Shown: piece by piece, positions 1 to 6,626 of the stretch
Numbering within the stretch: position 1 is the stretch's first letter
How the letters are laid out: each line of letters starts with the position of its first letter
Source of the DNA: Flavobacteriaceae bacterium
GTDB taxonomy: Bacteria > Bacteroidota > Bacteroidia > Flavobacteriales > Flavobacteriaceae
Assembly (NCBI GenBank): GCA_013042825.1
Contig: JABDPL010000061.1
Location: forward strand, 1-13,750
Reading direction: 5' to 3'
Length of the DNA stretch: 13,750 nucleotides
Translations under genes and position numbers: made by a program
The notes under the pieces: generated by a model
Database searches by the model: none
What the model saw: only the letters and a program-made list of their open reading frames with translations
Told to the model about the DNA's origin: nothing

Positions 1-352
1 CAAGAACAGTGATCTTGTCCTGCGCATATTTATCGTAAATGGCTGCTACCAGTGCTCCACTACTTCCCACACCATAGCCCTGCGGAATTGAAGAATCGAA
101 ATACATACCCTCCTCAATATGACGTTCCAGGGTTGCAAAATCGAATTTGACAAGAGCTTTGTCCAGGGTGTGCAAATATTCGGCGAACTCATTTAACCTG
201 GCATTTGAAGTCCTGGCTTTTTCACCATCAGATCCATCCATCTTCAGGGCACCGTTGTAAAAGCTGTAGGGGATTGAAAGCCCCTTGGAATCCTTGATGA
301 TTCCATATTCACCAAAGAGCAGAATTTTCGAATAGAAGAGCGGACCTTTCAT
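1..352 (-). CDS. Mevalonate kinase-like GHMP kinase, N-terminal part (cut by window edge)
   Basis: Only the first 117 residues are visible, starting at the ATG at 352-350; the rest lies beyond position 1. The fragment opens with KILLFGEYGII (residues 9-19), the N-terminal substrate and nucleotide strand of GHMP kinases. It carries the glycine/serine-rich ATP phosphate loop PQGYGVGSSGALVAAI (90-105). Together these fit mevalonate kinase, a cytoplasmic enzyme that phosphorylates mevalonate with ATP. The gene starts 6 bases after the stop of mvaD, so the two are almost certainly co-transcribed and serve the same mevalonate route to isopentenyl diphosphate. Alternatives are phosphomevalonate kinase or another GHMP kinase: the C-terminal half, which would help to separate them, is missing. 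Family assignment is strong; exact substrate is inferred mainly from the neighbour. Confidence 0.85.
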   Translation of the reverse strand, partial: MKGPLFYSKILLFGEYGIIKDSKGLSIPYSFYNGALKMDGSDGEKARTSNARLNEFAEYLHTLDKALVKFDFATLERHIEEGMYFDSSIPQGYGVGSSGALVAAIYDKYAQDKITVL

Positions 353-358
353 ATATTA

Positions 359-1447
359 TCAGTTGGGGTTTTGAATAGCTCCCATACCGACTCGGTCACA
401 AATATAATGACCATTTTCGCAATACGCAACTAGCTCATTCTTAATGAACTCATAAATTTCATCGGATTCCTTATCAGGAAACAACAGATGAACATTGGCC
501 CCCGCATCGAGGGTAAAGGTCAAATTGAGCCCGGTTTCCTGCCTGAATTCCCAAACCGAATTGATGATTTTAAGCGTATTCGGTTTCATCAAAATATAGT
601 AAGGCATACTGGTCATCATCATGGCATGGAGGCTGAGTGCCTCATGTTCAACGATCTTAGTAAAGCCTTTCAGATCGCCTGATTGCAGCATCGGGACCAA
701 TTGCGAAAGATTGGCGTTTGCCTGCTCAAATCGCTTTAACGCAAAGGGGTGATCATTCATCAAACCATGTCCTACCGAGCTGCTCACTTGCTTTTTGCCT
801 TTATCTACCAATAGAATAGTGTCATGAAAATTCTTAAAATCTTCATGAACTTCAAATGGGAATTGAACGCCTAAGAGATCTGATGATCCGGGTAATTCAG
901 GATGCTCACCCCAGACAACCAGCCCGCCTTCAACGCTTCTACAGGCGCTACCGGAGCCCAGGCGCGCGAGAAACGAGGCCTTCCGATTAAAATCTTCAGT
1001 CAAGATCTCCGGAAATAATTTCTTCTCAATACTCATCAGGCAAAGGGCTAAGGCACTCATGGCAGATGCCGATGAGGCAATTCCTGAACTATGCGGGAAG
1101 GTATTTGATGAATCGATCTCAAAATGATAGTCCATCAGAAATGGCAGGTAAGTATAAATACGTTCAAAAAACAGTTCGATCTTTGGCTTGAAATCCGGTT
1201 GCTCCTTCCCTTCAAACAGCAGATCGAACGAAAAATCGTTTCCCGAGAGTTTGCGTTTAGAGAATTTAAGTTTGGTGCTCGTCCTGCAGGCATCTAGAGT
1301 AAAGCTTATCGATGGATTCGCAGGCAGCTGGGGATCGTATTTACCCCAATATTTTACAAGGGCGATGTTGGAGGGCGAGGACCACGAAACCTCACCAGCT
1401 TCGATGTCATCGGTGTAAAGCGAAGGAATAAATTCGGATTCAGTCAT
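359..1447 (-). CDS. mvaD: Diphosphomevalonate decarboxylase
   Basis: This 362-residue protein has the usual length and all main signatures of the family. It catalyses ATP-dependent decarboxylation of mevalonate diphosphate to isopentenyl diphosphate in the cytoplasm. Visible motifs are NIALVKYWGKYD (27-38), PANPSISFTLD (42-52), the ATP loop FPHSSGIASSASA (117-129), GSGSACRSVEGG (164-175) containing the conserved Arg170, and LDAGANVHLL (313-322), whose Asp314 matches the catalytic aspartate of the yeast enzyme. No key residue is missing. The ATG at 1447 overlaps the end of the upstream DUF1697 gene by 8 bases, and the stop is 6 bases before the GHMP kinase, so it is the middle gene of a tight operon. 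A TATCTTTG sequence (1467-1474) inside the upstream gene could give it a promoter of its own. Confidence 0.95.
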   Translation of the reverse strand: MTESEFIPSLYTDDIEAGEVSWSSPSNIALVKYWGKYDPQLPANPSISFTLDACRTSTKLKFSKRKLSGNDFSFDLLFEGKEQPDFKPKIELFFERIYTYLPFLMDYHFEIDSSNTFPHSSGIASSASAMSALALCLMSIEKKLFPEILTEDFNRKASFLARLGSGSACRSVEGGLVVWGEHPELPGSSDLLGVQFPFEVHEDFKNFHDTILLVDKGKKQVSSSVGHGLMNDHPFALKRFEQANANLSQLVPMLQSGDLKGFTKIVEHEALSLHAMMMTSMPYYILMKPNTLKIINSVWEFRQETGLNLTFTLDAGANVHLLFPDKESDEIYEFIKNELVAYCENGHYICDRVGMGAIQNPN

Positions 1448-1988
1448 TCGGCTGATTGTGATTACACAAAGATAATAACTTCATCATGGTTCTGTAGTTC
1501 CTGGCTGTTGCTTTTATCTTGAGTTTGCGTTCAAGAAAATTATTATTCAGTTTAGAACGACCGTATCCCATTGAACTGTAGAAATATATAAACCTCCCTT
1601 CAATAGACAATTCCTCACCTTCAAAATTTATGTTCTTTATCCCCTCAACAACCTGCGGATCAGGCAGATCAAAAAGAAGCGTGAAATAACTATTCTCTTT
1701 TTTACCCGTTGGAAACGGGCAACGATCTATCATCTTCTGAATAATTTTCGGTTCAATTACCAAAACCGGTACTTCGAATCCGAAATTATCATGAATAGCC
1801 TTCTTGATTTTTAAGGCCAGATCTTTTTCTGAGCTCAATTCCGAAGAAAAAATCACATTTCCACTCTGTATATACGTGCGAACATCCTCGAGCCCGACGG
1901 TTGAAAGCAGATCTCTGAGTTCCGCCATCCGCACTTTTTTCTGTCCGCTTACATTAATACCCCTTAGCAGGGCAATAAATGTTTTCAA
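1440..1988 (-). CDS. DUF1697 family protein
   Basis: The protein matches the DUF1697 family: it opens with TFIALLRGINVSG and contains the conserved VRTYIQSGNVIFSS segment (residues 36-49) and a basic C-terminal region (FLERKLKIKATARNYRTMMKL begins near 151). Its biochemical function is not established. An open frame reaches an ATG at 2045, but that would leave only 2 bases before the divergent lipoprotein gene and add a 19-residue tail absent from the family's usual start. I prefer the TTG at 1988-1986, giving MKTFIALLRG and 182 residues, a normal family length. The 3' end overlaps mvaD by 8 bases, so it heads the mevalonate operon. A role in isoprenoid metabolism is not implied by its sequence and may be only positional. 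Confidence 0.85.
   Translation of the reverse strand: MKTFIALLRGINVSGQKKVRMAELRDLLSTVGLEDVRTYIQSGNVIFSSELSSEKDLALKIKKAIHDNFGFEVPVLVIEPKIIQKMIDRCPFPTGKKENSYFTLLFDLPDPQVVEGIKNINFEGEELSIEGRFIYFYSSMGYGRSKLNNNFLERKLKIKATARNYRTMMKLLSLCNHNQPND
1467..1474 (-). promoter_or_regulatory. Possible internal promoter element before mvaD
   Basis: On the minus strand this reads TATCTTTG, an exact match to the Bacteroidota -7 element TAnnTTTG. It lies 19 bases upstream of the mvaD ATG, within the last codons of the DUF1697 gene. No convincing -33 TTG/TTTG partner is seen at the usual distance, so it may be chance. Confidence 0.25.
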
Positions 1989-2014
1989 TTCATTCGTTTT
2001 ATCTCTATTAGATG

Positions 2015-2022
2015 TAAATTTA
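2015..2022. promoter_or_regulatory. Possible divergent promoter core (palindromic TAAATTTA)
   Basis: The 59 bases between the preferred DUF1697 start (1988) and the lipoprotein ATG (2048) are AT-rich. They hold TAAATTTA, which reads the same on both strands and is one base short of the Bacteroidota -7 consensus TAnnTTTG in either direction. It sits almost exactly midway, about 30 bases from each start. No clear -33 element is present. Confidence 0.25.
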
Positions 2023-2047
2023 AGAAATATTAGAAGCCGAATCATCG

Positions 2048-2890
2048 ATGAAAAAACTCATGCTCTTTTTACTGATATTAAGTATGGCCTGCGATACCGG
2101 TAACCTGACCTTTATCGCTGATCTGCCGAATAGCTTAAGGGAAGTATCCGGTATGGAGTATATGGCCTCAACCGGCGAGATCTGGATGCACAACGATGGT
2201 GAAAACAAGCCTCGATTGTACAGTATGGATTCTATGGGAAATATCAAACATGAACTGAAGATCGACGCCAAGAACAGGGACTGGGAGGACATAGCCTCCG
2301 ATCCTGAGGGGAATCTCTATATAGGTGATTTCGGTAATAACAGGAACAAACGGGAGAATTTGACCATTCTGAAAGTATCTCGAACACTTTTAGGCAGTTC
2401 ATCCAATGTTCCCGTTGAGTATATCTCATTCAAATACCCGAATCAGAAAAAATTTCCGCCAAGAAACAAAAAAATGCATTTCGATTGTGAAGCCATGGTT
2501 TTCCACAACGACAGTCTTTATCTCTTTACCAAAAGCCGGGTTAGAGGGAATTTCGGAAGAACCGATCTCTACCGGGTGCCTGCCAAAGAGGGGCAGTATG
2601 TTGCGACCTATATCGATACGTTCAGAACCTGCAATGACCTGGACTGCTGGGTCACCGGTGCCGATATAAGTGCGGATGGGAAACAACTGGTTGTATTAAC
2701 CCCGAAAGCGGCCTGGATATTCAGGAATTATCAGAGCGGTAATTTCTTTGAAGGTGACGTGTCCATGCTTCCGTTCAACCATGTATCACAGAAGGAAAGT
2801 GTTTGTTTCAAATCGGACAGCCTGCTCTACATCGCAGATGAATTAGCACATGGATCGGGTGGTAACCTTTATGAATTCCCATTAAACTAG
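2048..2890 (+). CDS. Predicted beta-propeller lipoprotein, function unknown
   Basis: This 280-residue protein begins with a lipoprotein signal peptide: MKK, a hydrophobic core, then lipobox LSMAC with Cys15, so it should be lipid-anchored in the envelope. The mature part has repeated beta-strand units typical of a propeller: EVSGMEY, GEIWMHNDGENKPRLYSM (43-60), NRDWEDIASDPEGNLYIGDFG (76-96), HFDCEAMVFHNDSLYLFTKS (144-163), TGADISADGKQLVVLT (203-218) and SVCFKSDSLLYIADE (251-265). The NRDWEDIA and GDFGNNRNKR segments recur in an uncharacterised family found in several bacterial phyla. Conserved acidic residues could bind metal or form an active site, but no catalytic motif is certain. It is divergent from the DUF1697/mevalonate operon and convergent with the phosphoesterase-barrel gene, sharing CTAG at the stops. 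A weak similarity in style to esterase-like phytases is possible but unproven. Confidence 0.75.
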   Translation: MKKLMLFLLILSMACDTGNLTFIADLPNSLREVSGMEYMASTGEIWMHNDGENKPRLYSMDSMGNIKHELKIDAKNRDWEDIASDPEGNLYIGDFGNNRNKRENLTILKVSRTLLGSSSNVPVEYISFKYPNQKKFPPRNKKMHFDCEAMVFHNDSLYLFTKSRVRGNFGRTDLYRVPAKEGQYVATYIDTFRTCNDLDCWVTGADISADGKQLVVLTPKAAWIFRNYQSGNFFEGDVSMLPFNHVSQKESVCFKSDSLLYIADELAHGSGGNLYEFPLN

Positions 2891-5800
2891 AATCCCAAGC
2901 CCAGGCTAAACACAGCGCGTATACCATCGTCAGAATTAAACAGTCCGAAGTTGGCGGTGATCATATCCACCATATTGAAAAAGACACCTCCCCCAACAGA
3001 GGTATTCATACCATCATCATTGAACAGAGGATCAGTGGCCAGTTCGCTATCAACCCAGACGCGGCCATAATCGAATCCTCCGTAAACGCCGATCTCAATC
3101 GGTACGAGAGAAGTCTTGTAGCGCCGGAGATTGAACCTGATATCTGTGCTTTGATAGAATGCGCTTTTACCCGAAAAACGCTGATGCCTGTAACCCCTTA
3201 ATCCATTGTTCCCTCCAATTGAAGCCGCCTGGTAGAATTCAAAATCATCACCGAAATTGAATTGTGACCAGACTTTTGTACCCAAAACAATTTTTCCATT
3301 TGAATCCAATTTGTGGTCCACGGCCAGAGAAGGAATCAGATAACTGAAATCTTTTTCACTGTTGAGATTATTGCGATATCCGAAAAGGAGATCGAACACC
3401 ATACCCAAAGTTGGAAAGGCCTCATTATCGGCATTTGAAAAACCATAATGGATGTCAAGCCCGATGAAATTATCACGATCAAGATCGGGGTTAGATCCTA
3501 TAAACTCATTTATAAAGCGTCCCGAAGTATTTTCGATCTCGATGGATTCAAAAATCACCCCAAATGAAAACCGGCTACCATATGCCCCATTTCTTATAAG
3601 TTGGGGGCTAATAGAATAAGTCGATTGCTTGACGCGATTAAAATCGAGATCCTTTTCATCATCAACCGGATCGGTATTCAAATTGGGTGTTGAATTACCA
3701 TATCCGAAGAAATTAATGGCAAAATTCGGACTCGTAAAGGTCCCTGTAAGACCTAAATTTACATTGTTGAATATTTCCATGAACTCGCCACTATACCTGA
3801 AATCAAAGCCACTTGTAGCAAAATAGTACTGTGCGCTAATCGAGTTTTTGGAAGTAAATTTTTCCCCTTCATAACCATTCTTAACGAACTGGGCGGCTGC
3901 CCCAATTCTGAATCCATCGTCGGGATTGGCGCCTAATGAGGGTAAAATCAAGGCGGAGTTGTACTTTATCTTTTTGTAATCATAAAGATTTGTGTAGTAA
4001 TCGTCTTTGAGATGTTTTCGGCCTTTGTTCGTTTCGAAAACCGAAGACTTGCTTTTGTAGTCATAAATATGAACCCCCTTACCGTTTTGAATGTTATAGG
4101 TATCCTTATTCTGACCACCTACCAGCCTGACGGTGATCCTGCCATTTCCTTTTCCCTTTAGCTCGAAACGATCGTCATCATCGAGGCCAAATATCCAGAT
4201 CTCCTTATTCTCCTGGGGATCATAGGTGCGTTCAAAATACTGCTCATTTCGCTCACCCTGCTTGATACTGAATACCTTAACCGTGGTTTTTCCATCAGTT
4301 CCCCGTTCAATTTCAAACCAGTCGTCCTGATCTGTTCCTCTTACGGTTGCGTATTTATTTACGATCTCAAAATATTCATCTGAAATGAGCTTCAGATTCC
4401 CGCGACGGCCGATTAATTTCTCGCGTATGATATCTATGGTCTGATCTTTTACTTCGGAAGGAAACTTTTGAAATGCCCGGTCGATGACCTCATCTGTCAG
4501 CTGGTTTTGAATCAGTAATACCTGTTCATCCCAATCGGCCTTTGAAGAGCTATTTAGCAAAGCAACATCCAATGGAAATGGTTCTACATTGAACCATTTG
4601 GGGTCCTTTAATTCAGCCTCATAAGATCTTAAAAGACGGATAGGAGGCACAAGAAAAGTGGCAATCCCCATTAAGGTACCATCATCCATCAAGGAGAATG
4701 CTTGGTCCCTGTCCCTTGGAACAGGACGGTAAACGATTTTTCCATTCTCTTTAAACACCGCCCAGCGCCACTGATCCTGGTGACGATCCCAATCCCCAAT
4801 GACCATGTCGAATAGCCTTGCCCGGATATAGGACGATTCATCAATCACATGATCGCGATCTTCTCTTATCTTTTCAAGCATATCGTAGGTACTGATAAGC
4901 TTGGCGGAAAATCCGAAGCCCACTTTATCACCATGACCGTCGGCTGCGCGTTCTTCAATCATATAGATCTCATCACCAAATTCATCATTGAACTTGCCGA
5001 TAGCGTTTTGTTTCGGCACATAAAATAGGCGTGGTTCAGTATAAAAAATATCAACGGCCTTCGACAACTCAGAAATGGTGAAAGGAGCATAAGGATGGGA
5101 CGCCGTAAAGGCATCCATTAAAAGCGCTTCGGTTTTGGTTCCTTCAAAATCGGGCGTGATATACTGGTCTGCAAACACCACCGATTGTATATACTGAACA
5201 GCATTCTTCCGCAGGGCCCGCATAACATATTCCCGTCCCTCAGGATCTTCGAAACGCAGAGATTTAGACTGGTGTCCCCCACCTGTTCTAACAGGTTTTA
5301 ATCCACCATAAAGAGTGTCGAGGTCGACTGTTGGAATATTTATATCAGCACTGAAATATTCACGGTATCGCTCGCCCCAAAGCTTTTTATACCATTCGCT
5401 CTTTTCGGTTTCCTCTTTGGAATAAATGCTGGCTGTTACCCTGTCAGGGAATTCAGAAGGATAATCCGGGATTTCGTTATAATCTGCATCATGTACCAGG
5501 GTATGAAAAATGGGTTCAGAACTCTCATCGGAATAAAACCGAACCCAGGATGAGCCGTCATCAAAAATATCAAGGCGCGCGTAACCTTGCGCCCCGTATG
5601 AAAAAATGCCACTGCCAACATTCCGTGTAGCATTTGTTTTTGACCCGGACCCGCTCACGATCTGCGGGATATTCGCCTCGACCAGGTACTGCAGTGTATG
5701 TTCATGGCCCGATACGAAGATGGTCTTTTTATTTTCCTGTGCAAGGGTAACTAAGCGATCGATAAGCTCATCGTAACGCTTGTTTTGAAGATCGGTATTC

Positions 5801-6582
5801 GATAATCCACTGGTACGCCTGATAATGTTTTTCAAGGTCCCAAGAACCGGTAATGGCGTCATATGAGACCCAATGCTATACTGTCCGCCATGCGGCCCAT
5901 TGCTGAACATGGGATGATGAACGGCAACGATGGTTGTCTTACCCCTTGCTTTCTTGATCAGGCTTTCAAACTCATCGATAAAACGAGCGCGGGTTTTAAA
6001 CTCACATTTATCATTGAGATACGGATGCTTATCCCAATTGGTTATATACCAATGGGAATCGACTATGATCATGACTACATCCTCTGAGATATCGACTTTT
6101 TCGATTGGGCATCCATTCTTCGGAAGAAATGAATTCTTCCCTAGTTGATCTTTGACAAACTCTTCTTGACGTTCCAAGCCCTTCAATCCATTGTACCAAT
6201 CATGGTTTCCGGGAATGAAAATGGGTTCGCCTTTAAACCCTTTGGCGGCATCTATTTGAGCCTGTATGCGATGCTCAGCCAGTTTCCGATCAGGATGATC
6301 CTTTTCAGGCAGGCCCTTTTCGTAAATGTTATCGCCGAGGAAAACAGCAGTGCTGTTTTCATTAGCTTCAGCAAGGGCTTTACTGAACATGGCCACTCCT
6401 GGAGATCGACTTTCGAATTCCGCATAACCCGCATCTCCCAACAGGTAAATCGAATGCGTGATTTCCTTATTTTCCGGAAAGGATTCCTCAATTTGACCAG
6501 CCTTGTATTGCGGCGCAAATGTTGCGCAGGAAGCAAGCAGCAATAAGAAACCAGTAGATATGACGAATGTAAATCTCCGCAT
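2887..6582 (-). CDS. Metallophosphoesterase / kinase-like / BamA-TamA-type barrel lipoprotein
   Basis: The chosen start is the ATG at 6582; an in-frame TTG sits directly upstream. The 1231-residue product starts with a signal peptide and lipobox LASC (Cys19). Residues about 40-350 form a calcineurin-like metallophosphoesterase with complete metal-binding motifs: GDAG (49-52), GDN (83-85), GNHD (125-128), HH (222-223) and GHEH (292-295). Residues about 440-690 contain GDWDRHQDQW (596-605) and PRDRDQAF (622-629), which I read as a kinase-like catalytic pair. Residues about 745-845 are acidic and glycine-rich beta repeats. Residues about 860-1231 are a surface-antigen (D15/BamA-type) barrel with GGNNGLRGYRHQRFSG (1123-1138) and a terminal Phe, as in outer-membrane proteins. 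The protein is therefore probably outer-membrane, with phosphatase activity in the periplasm or at the surface; its substrate is unknown. It is convergent with the upstream-coordinate lipoprotein and divergent from the HD-PycTM gene. Confidence 0.9.
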   Translation of the reverse strand: MRRFTFVISTGFLLLLASCATFAPQYKAGQIEESFPENKEITHSIYLLGDAGYAEFESRSPGVAMFSKALAEANENSTAVFLGDNIYEKGLPEKDHPDRKLAEHRIQAQIDAAKGFKGEPIFIPGNHDWYNGLKGLERQEEFVKDQLGKNSFLPKNGCPIEKVDISEDVVMIIVDSHWYITNWDKHPYLNDKCEFKTRARFIDEFESLIKKARGKTTIVAVHHPMFSNGPHGGQYSIGSHMTPLPVLGTLKNIIRRTSGLSNTDLQNKRYDELIDRLVTLAQENKKTIFVSGHEHTLQYLVEANIPQIVSGSGSKTNATRNVGSGIFSYGAQGYARLDIFDDGSSWVRFYSDESSEPIFHTLVHDADYNEIPDYPSEFPDRVTASIYSKEETEKSEWYKKLWGERYREYFSADINIPTVDLDTLYGGLKPVRTGGGHQSKSLRFEDPEGREYVMRALRKNAVQYIQSVVFADQYITPDFEGTKTEALLMDAFTASHPYAPFTISELSKAVDIFYTEPRLFYVPKQNAIGKFNDEFGDEIYMIEERAADGHGDKVGFGFSAKLISTYDMLEKIREDRDHVIDESSYIRARLFDMVIGDWDRHQDQWRWAVFKENGKIVYRPVPRDRDQAFSLMDDGTLMGIATFLVPPIRLLRSYEAELKDPKWFNVEPFPLDVALLNSSSKADWDEQVLLIQNQLTDEVIDRAFQKFPSEVKDQTIDIIREKLIGRRGNLKLISDEYFEIVNKYATVRGTDQDDWFEIERGTDGKTTVKVFSIKQGERNEQYFERTYDPQENKEIWIFGLDDDDRFELKGKGNGRITVRLVGGQNKDTYNIQNGKGVHIYDYKSKSSVFETNKGRKHLKDDYYTNLYDYKKIKYNSALILPSLGANPDDGFRIGAAAQFVKNGYEGEKFTSKNSISAQYYFATSGFDFRYSGEFMEIFNNVNLGLTGTFTSPNFAINFFGYGNSTPNLNTDPVDDEKDLDFNRVKQSTYSISPQLIRNGAYGSRFSFGVIFESIEIENTSGRFINEFIGSNPDLDRDNFIGLDIHYGFSNADNEAFPTLGMVFDLLFGYRNNLNSEKDFSYLIPSLAVDHKLDSNGKIVLGTKVWSQFNFGDDFEFYQAASIGGNNGLRGYRHQRFSGKSAFYQSTDIRFNLRRYKTSLVPIEIGVYGGFDYGRVWVDSELATDPLFNDDGMNTSVGGGVFFNMVDMITANFGLFNSDDGIRAVFSLGLGF

Positions 6583-6626
6583 CAAAAAGGATTAATTGAC
6601 TATTTTAGTAAAAATAAATTATTTAA

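Noticed and set aside
488..682. Plus-strand open frames opposite mvaD, and similar long frames opposite the other large genes
   Set aside because: They are antisense to well-supported genes, show no recognisable domains, and have odd compositions typical of shadow frames.
1989..2045. ATG at 2045 as the start of the DUF1697 gene
   Set aside because: It adds a 19-residue tail not typical of the family and leaves 2 bases to the divergent ATG at 2048; the TTG at 1988 places the start exactly where family similarity begins.
6583..6585. TTG at 6585 as the start of the phosphoesterase-barrel gene
   Set aside because: An ATG follows immediately at 6582 and gives a complete signal peptide.
6586..6626. 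Promoter elements between the phosphoesterase and HD-PycTM genes
   Set aside because: The gap is AT-rich but contains no TAnnTTTG match on either strand, so no specific site can be supported.
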